From NCBI RefSeq assembly GCF_040939785.1, contig NZ_CP162553.1:1798001-1862000 (forward strand): DNA of 64,000 nucleotides, read 5' to 3'. Source of the stretch: Bradyrhizobium lupini (lineage in GTDB: Bacteria > Pseudomonadota > Alphaproteobacteria > Rhizobiales > Xanthobacteraceae). A program made the translations under genes and the position numbers. The notes under the pieces were generated by a model that was not told the DNA's origin, ran no database searches, and was given only the letters and a program-made list of their open reading frames with translations. This document shows positions 44,044 to 53,575 of this stretch, piece after piece (the stretch's first letter is position 1; every line of letters starts with the position of its first letter).

Positions 44044-45510
44044 CTACCGCCGCTCGGTCGCGCCCATCTCGGCGGAGCTCTTGGCTTGCTGAGTGAGCTC
44101 GGCGGAGAGCGCGGCGGTCTGCGCCGGGGTGCCCCAGCTCGGCTCTTCGCTGCCATCGCCCCAGGCGCGTGGGCGATAGAAGGTGTGGACGCCGGTCTTG
44201 TACATCTTCTTCATCTCGGCGACCCAGGACGGGCGCACCCAATAGGCGTGGTAGTGCGTGGACTTGCCGACCTCGGGCAGCCAGATCTGGCCGTCGAGCA
44301 TGGCCTTCGAGATCTTTTTCGCACGGTCCCACATCTCGGGCTCGCGGATCACGTCGGCATTGTTGTCGCAGGCAAAGGTGAACTGGCAAGCGAGATGGCG
44401 GTGCTTGTTCTGATAGACGGCGCCGCACACGGTGTCCGGGTATTTGCCGGAGAACACGCGGTTCATCACCACCTGCGCAACCGCCATCTGACCGCGCACG
44501 GCCTCGCCGCGGGACTCGAAATAGACGGCCTCCGCGAGGCATTTTTCGGACTTCGCGCGCGACTTGTCGTCGAGCGCGAGCCGTTCCGCCGGCGATCTGG
44601 CGCGCTGATTGTCGACGTTGACCTCACCCTTCGGCGCGACGCTCTCGCCGCTTTCGATATCCTTCGCAATATCCTCCGACGGCGGCGATAGCGACGCCGT
44701 CACCTTCATGTCGGGGTCGGGCATCACGATCAGCGGCTCCGCACCGGGTTGCCAGCTCTCGATGCTCTCGACGTTGCCTCCGAGCGAGGAACTGCCGAAG
44801 AACAGGCTCGAGGTCTTGACCCGGAACGGATCGCGCGGCGGTGCAGCCGGAATGGTGGCCTGCTTCAGCGCTTCGAGCGGCTGGAGCGCGAGCGAGCGCG
44901 CAGCGTCGCTGGCTTGTGGCGCATTGGTGTATTGCGGCAGCGGCGGCGCACGCAGCGCCTCCGCGAGTTCGGGATCCAGCGCGGCCGCGGATTCCGGCGA
45001 CATCGCCTGCGGCAGCGCGACGGTCTTGGCGCCGAACACCGAGCTGTTCGACGTCGCGGGATCCTCCTGCGTCGGCGCTGCCGTCGGCGCGCCCGCTTCG
45101 GGAGCCTGCGTCGGCGTGACCGTTGCGAGGCGATCACCCTTCATCGAGCGATCGACCTTGGGAAAATCGGCGGCCTGGTAGCGGGGCGGCGCCTGCAGCG
45201 CCGGATTGCGGCTGATCGCGCCGGTGACGTCGCGGCTGTCGAGGCTCGCGAGACGAACCATCGCGCTCTGCGGAGCCGAAGTGCCGATCGGCCGGGAAAA
45301 ACTGTAAGTGGCCAGTTGTATGGAGGACGCAGCAGAGAATACCTGCTTCTGCCAACGCTCCGCGACCCCGGGTTGGCGCGCCAGCAGCGAGGCAATGTCC
45401 TGATAGCCGGTCTCTCTCGGCATCAATGCGAAGATGCAGAGACAGATGCCGAAGGACGCGAACCGCGCGCCCTTCGGATGGGTACGCAACAAAAACATCG
45501 ATACGCTCAC
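44044..45510 (-). CDS. SleB/CwlJ-type cell-wall hydrolase
   Basis: A 488-residue exported protein. The N-terminus (RFASFGICLCIFALM, about residues 16-30) is a signal anchor; a long Pro/Ala/Ser-rich linker runs to about 315; the catalytic Hydrolase_2 domain is at the C-terminus (about 325-460) with KCLAEAVYFESRGEAVRGQM, containing the catalytic Glu, then AQVVMNRVFSGKYPDTVCGA and HLACQFTFACDNNADVI. In Bacilli such enzymes cleave spore cortex; in rhizobia they probably remodel peptidoglycan, since there is no sporulation. The start is either GTG at 45510 or ATG at 45498; neither has a strong ribosome-binding site. Convergent with nadC. Confidence 0.87.
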   Translation of the reverse strand: MSVSMFLLRTHPKGARFASFGICLCIFALMPRETGYQDIASLLARQPGVAERWQKQVFSAASSIQLATYSFSRPIGTSAPQSAMVRLASLDSRDVTGAISRNPALQAPPRYQAADFPKVDRSMKGDRLATVTPTQAPEAGAPTAAPTQEDPATSNSSVFGAKTVALPQAMSPESAAALDPELAEALRAPPLPQYTNAPQASDAARSLALQPLEALKQATIPAAPPRDPFRVKTSSLFFGSSSLGGNVESIESWQPGAEPLIVMPDPDMKVTASLSPPSEDIAKDIESGESVAPKGEVNVDNQRARSPAERLALDDKSRAKSEKCLAEAVYFESRGEAVRGQMAVAQVVMNRVFSGKYPDTVCGAVYQNKHRHLACQFTFACDNNADVIREPEMWDRAKKISKAMLDGQIWLPEVGKSTHYHAYWVRPSWVAEMKKMYKTGVHTFYRPRAWGDGSEEPSWGTPAQTAALSAELTQQAKSSAEMGATERR

Positions 45511-45786
45511 GCTACGCTTACGCTAGAAAAATCGAGCCGCAGTACATCCGTGCAATTCGATCTTTATCGTGAGTATCTAATTTAGGTTGCTGGGGCGTTA
45601 ATCGGCGTTGCGCATGCGGCACACGCAAGCAATCGCAGGTGTTCTCACGGGGCGATGATGCGCCTTGGTAAATGCGCCCTCACGCGAAGGGGTAAACAAC
45701 TGGTCAACGCGAATGGTGAAGGAACTCTTGCGCGCACGTGTCATTACGGGATGCGCGCGGTTCCATCGCCACTTCGACCATAGCCG

Positions 45787-45885
45787 CCATGCCCCGCGAA
45801 GGCGGGGCATAGTACGCCGCGGCTCCTTCCCTATCACGTCACCGCCTCTGGAATACTGGATCGCCCGCTTACGCGGGCGATGACA
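45787..45885. repeat. Dispersed repeat with two hairpins
   Basis: The element has a first hairpin TGCCCCGCGAAGGCGGGGCA (45790-45809) and a second ATCGCCCGCTTACGCGGGCGAT (about 45860-45881), separated by CGCCGCGG...CTGGAATACTGG. This hundred-base layout is, from memory, a common intergenic repeat of Bradyrhizobium. Apart from it and the terminator, the 45511-45976 gap holds only probable promoter sequence for the hydrolase gene. Confidence 0.75.
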
Positions 45886-45910
45886 CTGAATGTGTGGCAA
45901 GAACGTCGCC

Positions 45911-45948
45911 TCAAAAGAAAGAGGCGGGGTTTTGGCCCCGCCTCTTTC
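45911..45948 (-). terminator. Rho-independent terminator of ppdK
   Basis: GAAAGAGGCGGGG (45917-45929) pairs perfectly with 45936-45948 over a 6-base loop. On the minus strand it is followed by TTTTGA. It lies 29 bp after the ppdK stop. Confidence 0.85.
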
Positions 45949-45976
45949 GCTCTCAACATTCAACTCGCCGCTTACC

Positions 45977-48931
45977 TTACGCTTGGCTCGCGATCGCCTT
46001 GCCGAGCGCGGCTTGCGCGGCGGCGAGGCGGGCGATCGGGACGCGGTAGGGCGAGCAGGAGACGTAGTCGAGGCCGATCGCGTGACAGAAGGCGACGGAG
46101 GCGGGATCGCCGCCGTGCTCGCCGCAGATGCCGACCTTGAGCGAGGGGCGCGTCTTGCGACCGCGTGCGACGCCGATCTTGACGAGCTCGCCGACGCCTT
46201 CCTGGTCGAGCGCGACAAAGGGATCGATCGGCAGGATGCCCTTGGACACGTAGGTGCCGAGGAAGCTTGCGGCATCGTCACGGCTGATGCCGTACGTCGT
46301 CTGCGTGAGGTCGTTGGTACCGAATGAGAAGAACTCGGCGCTCTCCGCGATCTCGGCCGCGAGCAGGCAGGCGCGCGGCAGCTCGATCATTGTGCCGACC
46401 TGATAGGTCAGCTTGGTGTTGGTGTCGCGCATCACCGCCTTCGCGGTGGAATCGATGCGCGCCTTGACGAGGTCGAGCTCCATCTTGGTGGCGATCAGCG
46501 GCACCATCACCTCGAGGCCGACGGCCTTGCCGGTGCGCTTCTCGGCCTCGACCGCCGCTTCGAAGATCGCACGTGCCTGCATCTCGGCGATCTCGGGATA
46601 GGCTATCGCGATACGGCAGCCGCGGAAGCCGAGCATCGGATTGAACTCCGACAGCTCCCGCGCGCGGTCGGCCAGGCGCCGCGGGTCGGTGTTCATGGCG
46701 CGCGCCACTTCCTCGACCTCGGCATGGGTGTGCGGCAGGAACTCGTGCAGCGGCGGATCAAGCAAGCGGATCGTGACGGGCAGGCCCTTCATGATCTCGA
46801 ACAACTCGACGAAGTCGGCGCGCTGCATCGGCAGCAGTTTTGCCAGCGCAGCGCGGCGCGACTGCTCGTCCTCGGAGAGGATCATCTCGCGCACCGTGCG
46901 GATGCGCGTCTCCTCGAAGAACATGTGCTCGGTACGGCAGAGGCCGATGCCTTCCGCGCCGAACTTGATCGCAGTGTGCGCGTCCTCCGGCGTGTCGGCG
47001 TTGACGCGCACGCCGATCTTGCGGACCTGGTCGGCCCATTTCATCAGCGTGCCGAACTCGCCGGACAGCTCGGGCTCGATCATCGGCATGCGGCCGGCGA
47101 GCACCTGGCCGAGCGAGCCGTCGATGGTGATGACGTCGCCGGTCTTGAAGGTGCGTGAGCCGATGCTCATGGTGCCGCGGCCGTAATCGACGCGGATGGT
47201 GCCGCAGCCGGAGACGCAGGGCTTGCCCATGCCGCGCGCGACGACCGCAGCATGCGAGGTCATGCCGCCGCGGGTGGTCAAGATGCCTTCGGCGGCGTGC
47301 ATGCCGTGGATGTCTTCGGGGCTGGTCTCGATCCGGACCAGAATCACCTTGCGTCCGTCGGCCTGAAGCTTGGCCGCTTCGTCCGAGGAGAACACGATCT
47401 CGCCGGAGGCCGCACCCGGCGAGGCCGGCAGGCCGGTCGCAATCACGTCGCGCTTGGCGTTGGGGTCGATGGTCGGATGCAGCAGCTGGTCGAGCGAGGC
47501 GGGGTCGATCCGCGTCACTGCTTCCTTCTTGGTGATCAGGCCTTCATTGGCGAGCTCGACCGCGATGCGCAGCGCCGCCTTGGCAGTACGCTTGCCGCCG
47601 CGGGTCTGCAGCATCCAGAGCTTGCCCTGCTCGACCGTGAACTCCATGTCCTGCATGTCGCGGTAGTGCTTCTCGAGCAGCGTGTAGATCCGCGTCAGCT
47701 CCCTGAAGGCTTCCGGCATCGCCGATTCCATCGATGCCTTGTCGGAGCCCGAGTCCTTGCGCGCTTCCTCGGTGATGTCCTGCGGTGTGCGGATGCCCGC
47801 CACCACGTCCTCCCCTTGCGCGTTGATCAGGAACTCGCCGTAGAGCTTGCTCTCGCCGGTCGAGGGATTGCGCGTGAAGGCAACGCCGGTCGCCGAGGTC
47901 TCGCCCATGTTGCCGAACACCATGGCCTGCACGTTGACCGCGGTGCCCCAGGATTCCGGAATGTCGTGCAGCCTGCGGTAGGTCACCGCGCGGGCGTTCA
48001 TCCAGGATGAAAACACCGCGCCAATCGCGCCCCAGAGCTGGTCGTGCGGATCCTGCGGAAAATCCTTGCCGGTTTCGCGCGCGACCGCGTCCTTGTACTT
48101 GCCGACCAGATCGACCCAGTCGTCGGCGGTGAGATCCGTGTCGAGCGTGTAGCCCTGGCTGTCCTTGAAGGTGTCGAGGATTTCCTCGAAATGATGATGC
48201 TCGAACCCGAGCACCACGTCCGAATACATGGTGATGAAGCGGCGATAGCTGTCATAAGCGAAGCGGCGATCGCCTGACAGTTCCGACAGCGCTTCCACGG
48301 TCTCGTCATTGAGGCCGAGATTGAGCACGGTATCCATCATGCCCGGCATCGAGGCGCGGCCGCCGGAGCGCACGGAAACGAGCAGCGGATTCCTGGAATC
48401 GCCGAAGATCTTGCCGGTCAACTTGCCGACATGGTCGAGCGCCTTCTCAACCTGCGACTTCAATTCCTTCGGGTAGGATTTGTCATGCGCGTAGAAATAG
48501 GTGCAGACCGAGGTCGGGATGGTGAAGCCCGGAGGCACCGGCAGGCCGAGATTGGCCATCTCGGCGAGGTTGGCGCCCTTGCCGCCGAGCAAATCGCGCA
48601 TCTCCGCTTTGCCCTCGGCCTTGCCGTCCCCAAAGGTGAACACCCACTTGCCGGCCTTGGCCGCAACAGGCGCAGCCTTGGTTGAAGCAGTCTTGCTCGG
48701 TACCGGCTTCGCGGCGACCTTCGGCGCAACCGGCTTCGTCGCTGCCTTTGCAACAGCCTTGGAAACCGACTTGGCGGCAGGCTTCACAGCCGGCTTGGCA
48801 GCGGCCTTGGCCACGGGCTTCGGGGCGCGCTTGGCAAGTGCCTTGCGGGCCGCCGGCGCGGCTTTCGCCTTGGCGGAGGACTTTGATTTCGCTGGAATTT
48901 TCGCTGGAGTTTTCGAGGCGGCTTTGGCCAT
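45977..48931 (-). CDS. ppdK: Pyruvate, phosphate dikinase with Ala/Lys/Pro-rich N-terminal tail
   Basis: A 984-residue enzyme interconverting pyruvate, ATP and phosphate with PEP, AMP and pyrophosphate. Residues about 1-92 form a histone-H1-like tail (repeats of K-A/P-A/V motifs, for example KAPA, KPAAK, KSVSKAVAKA). The catalytic core (about 890 residues, the normal family length) follows: ATP-grasp part with GGKGANLAEMANLGLPVPPG; the phospho-His domain with GGMTSHAAVVARGMGKPCVS; the PEP barrel ending VGICGEHGGDPASVAF with the catalytic Cys. The ATG at 48931 was chosen over 48940. Terminator at 45911-45948. The tail's role is unknown. Confidence 0.96.
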   Translation of the reverse strand: MAKAASKTPAKIPAKSKSSAKAKAAPAARKALAKRAPKPVAKAAAKPAVKPAAKSVSKAVAKAATKPVAPKVAAKPVPSKTASTKAAPVAAKAGKWVFTFGDGKAEGKAEMRDLLGGKGANLAEMANLGLPVPPGFTIPTSVCTYFYAHDKSYPKELKSQVEKALDHVGKLTGKIFGDSRNPLLVSVRSGGRASMPGMMDTVLNLGLNDETVEALSELSGDRRFAYDSYRRFITMYSDVVLGFEHHHFEEILDTFKDSQGYTLDTDLTADDWVDLVGKYKDAVARETGKDFPQDPHDQLWGAIGAVFSSWMNARAVTYRRLHDIPESWGTAVNVQAMVFGNMGETSATGVAFTRNPSTGESKLYGEFLINAQGEDVVAGIRTPQDITEEARKDSGSDKASMESAMPEAFRELTRIYTLLEKHYRDMQDMEFTVEQGKLWMLQTRGGKRTAKAALRIAVELANEGLITKKEAVTRIDPASLDQLLHPTIDPNAKRDVIATGLPASPGAASGEIVFSSDEAAKLQADGRKVILVRIETSPEDIHGMHAAEGILTTRGGMTSHAAVVARGMGKPCVSGCGTIRVDYGRGTMSIGSRTFKTGDVITIDGSLGQVLAGRMPMIEPELSGEFGTLMKWADQVRKIGVRVNADTPEDAHTAIKFGAEGIGLCRTEHMFFEETRIRTVREMILSEDEQSRRAALAKLLPMQRADFVELFEIMKGLPVTIRLLDPPLHEFLPHTHAEVEEVARAMNTDPRRLADRARELSEFNPMLGFRGCRIAIAYPEIAEMQARAIFEAAVEAEKRTGKAVGLEVMVPLIATKMELDLVKARIDSTAKAVMRDTNTKLTYQVGTMIELPRACLLAAEIAESAEFFSFGTNDLTQTTYGISRDDAASFLGTYVSKGILPIDPFVALDQEGVGELVKIGVARGRKTRPSLKVGICGEHGGDPASVAFCHAIGLDYVSCSPYRVPIARLAAAQAALGKAIASQA

Positions 48932-49027
48932 AGCTTGCACACAACCTGCGAGAGGAATGGGTAATTGCGCGCCTTACACCACTTTGGGCAGGTCCGCGCA
49001 AGTCGAAGAGTTCCCTAGAATGAAGGC

Positions 49028-49183
49028 CTAGAGATGGAGCCACTTCAACAATCCGAGCCCGATCGCACCATTTATGATGAGAAAAATCGCGACGATCAGG
49101 TTCAGGAGGCGCGGCATGATCAGGATGAGCACACCCGCAAGCAGCGACAGGATCGGCGAGATGTGGGCGACGGTGATGTGCAT
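49028..49183 (-). CDS. DUF3096 small membrane protein, 51 aa
   Basis: The protein reads MHITVAHISPILSLLAGVLI then LIMPRLLNLIVAIFLIINGA and a short polar end LLKWLHL. Two hydrophobic segments make a tiny membrane hairpin, matching DUF3096, a small alphaproteobacterial family of unknown function. The open frame extends far upstream to 49528, but only the last 51 residues have coding character and AAGAAAA precedes the ATG at 49183. It lies about 100 bp upstream of ppdK on the same strand. Confidence 0.8.
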   Translation of the reverse strand: MHITVAHISPILSLLAGVLILIMPRLLNLIVAIFLIINGAIGLGLLKWLHL

Positions 49184-49403
49184 GAATTTTCTTCCGTGGG
49201 TGGGGCAGATCGCGGCGGGATCATAGCGGACTGGGTTCCGCGGGTAGAGACGCACCGGGGGCGCGCGAGTTCCCGGCTTCGCGAAAACTGCCCGAAAATG
49301 CCGCGAATGCGGCGGGCGTTTTCCGGAACATCGCGGAGACGCATGCATTGGCAACCGGTCGCGCCAGTGGCGCTTCCCGAAAACCTTCTCGAAGGAGTTG
49401 CCC

Positions 49404-49757
49404 ATGCGGAACAGGATTCTTGCTCTTGCAGCGCTCGCGGCCTCGATCGGCTCGCCCCTTGCGGCGCAGGCGCAAAGCAGCGTCACCGTGGGACGCGCGC
49501 CCGTCGTCGTCGAGAGCGGCCCGACCATTGCGGTCGAGCAGCGGCCGGCTTTCCGCGACTATGTCGTCGAACAACGTGTGCCGGCTTTCCGCATCCCGGA
49601 TCGCGTGGTGGTCGGTGCCACCTTACCTGAAAGCGGCGTCACCTATTATGACGTGCCGCAACGTTTCGGCGCCACCACCTATCGCTACACCGTCGTAAAC
49701 GGCGAGACCGTGCTGGTTGAGCCGCGCTCGCGGCGCATCGTCGAGGTGATGGACTAA
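49404..49757 (+). CDS. DUF1236 secreted protein, 117 aa
   Basis: A signal peptide (MRNRILALAALAASIGSPLA, cut after AAQA about residue 24) is followed by a short periplasmic domain: VEQRPAFRDYVVEQRVPAFR, ESGVTYYDVPQRFGATTYRY and the tail ETVLVEPRSRRIVEVMD, which is the DUF1236 signature. Function is unknown. AAGGAG with 6-nt spacing fixes the ATG at 49404. A strong terminator follows at 49832-49869, so the gene is monocistronic. It is divergent from the DUF3096 gene. Confidence 0.87.
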   Translation: MRNRILALAALAASIGSPLAAQAQSSVTVGRAPVVVESGPTIAVEQRPAFRDYVVEQRVPAFRIPDRVVVGATLPESGVTYYDVPQRFGATTYRYTVVNGETVLVEPRSRRIVEVMD

Positions 49758-49831
49758 CGTTTCCGGTATCAACTAGGTGTCCGGCGCGTCACATCAATCA
49801 GGCTGACGCGAGCAGTATAGTCGGACATCAG

Positions 49832-49869
49832 GCCCCGCCCGGTCCTCCCCCCGCCGGGCGGGGCTTTTT
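49832..49869 (+). terminator. Strong rho-independent terminator after the DUF1236 gene
   Basis: GCCCCGCCCGG (49832-49842) pairs with CCGGGCGGGGC (49854-49864), followed directly by TTTTT. The stem is 11 bp of G-C pairs with an 11-base loop, 75 bp past the DUF1236 stop. Confidence 0.93.
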
Positions 49870-49913
49870 GTGTGGGCACTCTTCGCGCACAGCAATTGCG
49901 GCCACCAACTCCG

Positions 49914-50001
49914 TCGTCATGGCCCGGGCTTGTCCCGGCCATCCATGCCTCTCCGCGAGCGAAGAAGGACGTGGATGCCCGGGACAAGCCCGGGCATGAC
50001 G
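49914..50001. repeat. Inverted repeat, copy 1 (3' side of glyS)
   Basis: GTCATGGCCCGGGCTTGTCC... (from 49914) pairs with ...GGGACAAGCCCGGGCATGAC (to 49999) around a loop containing GGACGTGGATG. A second copy of the same family lies at 53171-53255, so the glyQS operon is flanked by the two. Confidence 0.8.
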
Positions 50002-50025
50002 GTGTCCAGTTGCGCCAAGACGCGC

Positions 50026-52137
50026 TCAATCCTGGATCTTCGAGAAATCCGCCACCGCACGCGTGGCGCTGCGGATCTCGTTAAGCAGTTTTAGCCGGTT
50101 CTCACGCACCTTCGCATCCTCGTCGTTGACGCGAACTTTCTCGAAGAACGCATCGACCGGCGGACGCAGCTTGGCCATCGCACTCATCGCGGCAGCGAAG
50201 TCTTCCCCGGCGACGGCGGCACGGGCTTCGGCCGTCACTTCATCGATCGCGCGGGCCAGCGCCTTCTCCTCGCTGAGAGCGTAGAGCGAGGCATCGGGTG
50301 CGCCGTCGAATAAGCGCTTATCCTTCTTCTCCTCGATCGAGAGAATGTTGCTGGCGCGCTTGGTGCCTGCCAGCAGATTCTTGCCGTCGTCGGTATCGAG
50401 GAATTTTCCGAGTGCTTCGACGCGGCGGACGACCGCCACTATTGGATGCCCTTGCACCAACGAACCAGCGTTGAGAACCGCATCGACGAGATCGTAACGC
50501 GCCTTCTGATCTCGCAATTGGACCTTAAGCCGGTCTTCGAAAAAGACCATCAGATCATCAAGCTTTTCTGCAACTTCCAAGTATTGTTTGTCGTACGAGC
50601 GCTCTAAGTGCCCCCAAGCGAGTTCTCGCAAACTAATCTTAGTCTGATTTTCGAGCACAATCCTGATCACGCCCAGCGCCGCGCGGCGCAGCGCATACGG
50701 ATCCTTCGATCCCGTCGGCTTTTCGTCGATCGCCCAGAAGCCGACAAGCGTGTCGAGCTTGTCCGCGAGCGCGACTGCGACGCTGACCGGATCGGTCGGC
50801 ACGCGATCGGCAGGCCCTTGCGGCTTATAGTGCTCCTCGCAGGCGGCAGCGACGGAGGCGTCCTCGCCCTGGGCCAGCGCGTAGTACTTGCCCATCAGGC
50901 CCTGCACCTCGGGGAATTCGCCGACGACTTCGGTCAGCAAATCCGCCTTCGCCAGATGCGCGGCGCGCGTCGCCTTGGCGACATCGGCGCCGACGAGCGG
51001 CGCGATCTCTGCGGCGAGACGCTCGATGCGCTTGATGCGCGCAGCCTGGGTGCCGAGCTTCTCGTGGAACACGATCTGCTCGAACTTCGGCAGCCGGTCT
51101 TCCAGCTTCGTCTTCAGGTCCGTCTCGTAGAAGAATTTCGCATCCGACAAGCGCGGACGGATCACACGCTCGTTGCCGGCGACGATGGTCTTGCCGCCGT
51201 CAGGCGCCTCGATGTTGGCGGTGAGCACGAACTTGTTGGTCAGCTTGCCCGTCTCGGGATCTTTGACGACGAAGCACTTCTGGTTGTTGCGGATGGTGGC
51301 GCGGATCACCTCGTCGGGGATCGCGAGATACTCCGCTTCGAACGATCCCATCATGACGACGGGCCATTCGACGAGACCCGAAACCTCATCGAGCAGCACC
51401 TGGTCCTCGACCAGTTCGAACCCTTGCGCAAAGGTCAGCTCCTTGGCGTCGGCAAAGATGATGTCCTTGCGCGCCTGCGGATCGAGGATGACTTTTGCGG
51501 CCTTCAGCTTCGCTTCGTAGTCCTCGAAGCGGCGCACGGAAATCGCGCTAGGAGCCATGAAGCGGTGACCGTAAGTGGTCTGGCCGGCCTCGATGCCGTC
51601 CACCGAGAATTTGACGACATCGGGCTCTTCGGTCTCGAGCCCGAACGTCGCGGTGATCGCGTGCAGCGGACGCACCCAGCTCAGCGAGCCCGGCTTGCCG
51701 GAGCGCGCGCCCCAGCGCATCGATTTCGGCCAAGGGAAAGTGCGGATGATCACGGGGAGGATTTCCGCGAGCACGTCGATGGCGTCGCGGCCGGGCTTCT
51801 CGATCAGCGCGATGTAGAAGTCGCCCTTCGGATCGCGCTGGATCTTGGCCTCGTCCAGCGACGTCAAACCCGTCGCTTTCAGAAAACCCTGCACGGCCGC
51901 GTCGGCCGCACCGATCTTCGGTCCGCGGCGTTCGGTCTTCAGGTCAGGCTGGCGCGCAGGGATGCCGTGCACGGTAAGCGCAAGGCGGCGCGGCGTCGCG
52001 AACGCCTTCGCGCCTTCGTAGACGAGACCCTCGGCGACGAGCTTGTCGGTGACCATGCGGCGCAGATCGTCCGCCGCCTTGGCCTGCATGCGCGCGGGGA
52101 TTTCTTCCGAGAAAAGTTCAAGCAAAAGATCGGGCAT
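50026..52137 (-). CDS. glyS: Glycine-tRNA ligase, beta subunit
   Basis: A 703-residue subunit of the bacterial alpha2-beta2 glycyl-tRNA synthetase; it supplies tRNA recognition. [20 protein letters not shown] is the canonical start; [31 protein letters not shown] and [21 protein letters not shown] [20 protein letters not shown] are conserved GlyS segments, and the C-terminal anticodon-binding part ends [20 protein letters not shown] [20 protein letters not shown]. It is translated from an ATG that shares its last base with the stop of glyQ (one-base overlap), so the two subunits are coupled. The antisense frame of 535 codons is a shadow. Confidence 0.97.
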   Translation of the reverse strand: MPDLLLELFSEEIPARMQAKAADDLRRMVTDKLVAEGLVYEGAKAFATPRRLALTVHGIPARQPDLKTERRGPKIGAADAAVQGFLKATGLTSLDEAKIQRDPKGDFYIALIEKPGRDAIDVLAEILPVIIRTFPWPKSMRWGARSGKPGSLSWVRPLHAITATFGLETEEPDVVKFSVDGIEAGQTTYGHRFMAPSAISVRRFEDYEAKLKAAKVILDPQARKDIIFADAKELTFAQGFELVEDQVLLDEVSGLVEWPVVMMGSFEAEYLAIPDEVIRATIRNNQKCFVVKDPETGKLTNKFVLTANIEAPDGGKTIVAGNERVIRPRLSDAKFFYETDLKTKLEDRLPKFEQIVFHEKLGTQAARIKRIERLAAEIAPLVGADVAKATRAAHLAKADLLTEVVGEFPEVQGLMGKYYALAQGEDASVAAACEEHYKPQGPADRVPTDPVSVAVALADKLDTLVGFWAIDEKPTGSKDPYALRRAALGVIRIVLENQTKISLRELAWGHLERSYDKQYLEVAEKLDDLMVFFEDRLKVQLRDQKARYDLVDAVLNAGSLVQGHPIVAVVRRVEALGKFLDTDDGKNLLAGTKRASNILSIEEKKDKRLFDGAPDASLYALSEEKALARAIDEVTAEARAAVAGEDFAAAMSAMAKLRPPVDAFFEKVRVNDEDAKVRENRLKLLNEIRSATRAVADFSKIQD

Positions 52138-53072
52138 CAGGTCGCTCCGCCCGCTTCAGTATGTATCCAGGCCTCGCCGCAAGCTTTTGCCAGTTCGCGC
52201 ACGCGAAGAATGTAGCTCTGCCGCTCCGTCACCGAGATCACGCCGCGCGCGTCGAGCAGGTTGAACACATGGCTTGCCTTGATGCACTGGTCATAGGCCG
52301 GAAGCGACATCAGATGCGCCTCGCGCTTGCCATCTTTCCAACCCGCATCGAGGTATTTCCGGCAGGCGGCTTCCGCCATCTTGAACTGCTCGAACAGCAT
52401 CGCGGTGTCGGCGACCTCAAAATTGTGCTTCGAATATTCCTGCTCGGCCTGCAGGAAGACGTCGCCATAGGTGACCTTCGCGTCACCGTCGCGGCCGTTG
52501 AAGTTGAGGTCGTAGACCCGGTCGACGCCCTGCACGTACATCGCGAGGCGCTCGAGCCCGTAGGTGAGCTCGCCCGCGACCGGCGCGCATTCGACACCCG
52601 CGACCTGCTGGAAATAGGTGAACTGGCTGACTTCCATGCCGTCGCACCAGCACTCCCAGCCGAGGCCCCAGGCGCCCAGCGTCGGGCTCTCCCAATCGTC
52701 CTCGACGAAGCGAATGTCGTGCACGGCGGAATCGATGCCGATCGCGGCGAGCGACTTCAGGTACAGCTCCTGAAGGTTCGCCGGCGACGGCTTCATGATC
52801 ACCTGGAATTGGTAGTAGTGCTGCAGCCGGTTCGGATTCTCGCCGTAGCGGCCGTCCTTGGGCCGCCGCGAGGGCTGCACGTAGGCCGCATTCCAGGGCT
52901 TTGGCCCGAGCGCGCGCAGCGTGGTCGCCGGATGGAAGGTACCCGCACCCATCTCCATGTCGTAGGGCTGCAGGATCACGCAGCCCTGCTCGGCCCAGAA
53001 CCGCTGGAGCGCGAGGATAAAGCCCTGGAACGAGCGTTCCGGGCGCATATGGGCGGGCAAGGAGGCGTCCAT
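52137..53072 (-). CDS. glyQ: Glycine-tRNA ligase, alpha subunit
   Basis: A 311-residue catalytic subunit that activates glycine. Conserved GlyQ segments are visible in order: [76 protein letters not shown] and [20 protein letters not shown], which include the class II motifs 2 and 3. The ATG at 53072 precedes [14 protein letters not shown]. It overlaps glyS by one base. The REP-type repeat at 53171-53255 lies upstream. An S4 or other extra domain is not present. Confidence 0.97.
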   Translation of the reverse strand: MDASLPAHMRPERSFQGFILALQRFWAEQGCVILQPYDMEMGAGTFHPATTLRALGPKPWNAAYVQPSRRPKDGRYGENPNRLQHYYQFQVIMKPSPANLQELYLKSLAAIGIDSAVHDIRFVEDDWESPTLGAWGLGWECWCDGMEVSQFTYFQQVAGVECAPVAGELTYGLERLAMYVQGVDRVYDLNFNGRDGDAKVTYGDVFLQAEQEYSKHNFEVADTAMLFEQFKMAEAACRKYLDAGWKDGKREAHLMSLPAYDQCIKASHVFNLLDARGVISVTERQSYILRVRELAKACGEAWIHTEAGGAT

Positions 53073-53170
53073 CGTCAGATCGGGCTCTCGCGGGGGGTTG
53101 AATCGCGCGGGACCGTATCGACGGCAGGGGTGGGAATCAAGGTGAAGGGGTGATTCGGGCCTAGTTCTCC

Positions 53171-53255
53171 GTCATGGCCGGGCTTGTCCCGGGCATCCAC
53201 GTTCTTCGTGCGGTGAGACAAGGCGTGGATGGCCGGGACAAGCCCGGCCATGACG
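53171..53255. repeat. Inverted repeat, copy 2 (5' side of glyQ)
   Basis: GTCATGGCCGGGCTTGTCCC... pairs with ...GGGACAAGCCCGGCCATGAC across a loop with CGTGGATG. The arms closely match those of copy 1 at 49914-50001. Confidence 0.8.
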
Positions 53256-53265
53256 TCTGCAGCAA

Positions 53266-53457
53266 CTAACCCGGCCGATAGGCTCCGGTGACGGGATCCT
53301 GCTTCAGCGTCTGGACGGCCCCCATATGGGCGGCTTCGGCGACGCGCGAGAGGCGCATCTCCTCCAGCTCCTGGTTGATCCTGACGGCGGTCTTGTAGGC
53401 CCAGCGGACCACGGCAAGCCCGCCCAGGACGCCCGCGAATGCGACGAACGGCGGCAT
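53266..53457 (-). CDS. Small membrane-associated protein, 63 aa
   Basis: The protein starts MPPFVAFAGVLGGLAVVRWA, giving one N-terminal hydrophobic helix (about residues 4-19), followed by a charged helical part KTAVRINQELEEMRLSRVAE and an end PVTGAYRPG. AAGGA 8 nt before the ATG at 53457 decides this start over a GTG at 53475. No family with a known role is recognised; the size and layout recall small rhizobial membrane proteins near glyQ. It is on the same strand as sppA (about 118 bp downstream of it) and glyQ. Confidence 0.68.
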   Translation of the reverse strand: MPPFVAFAGVLGGLAVVRWAYKTAVRINQELEEMRLSRVAEAAHMGAVQTLKQDPVTGAYRPG

Positions 53458-53575
53458 CGGTCGTTCCTTGTTCACAATGCTCAGCCCCCACGCGCATTCT
53501 TGCGCAGACCGGGCCGCGCCGCAATTGGCACGGCTTCAAGTCTCCTTGGGGCCAAATGGCGCGGAGGGGCTCCGT

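Noticed and set aside
49325..49352. GGAAC-N16-CATTGG before the DUF1236 gene as a further ECF promoter
   Set aside because: The -10 matches CATCCAA at only three or four positions; too weak to claim.
50608..52215. 535-codon plus-strand frame
   Set aside because: It is antisense to glyS and has the composition of a codon shadow (Arg, Asp, His, Gly rich).
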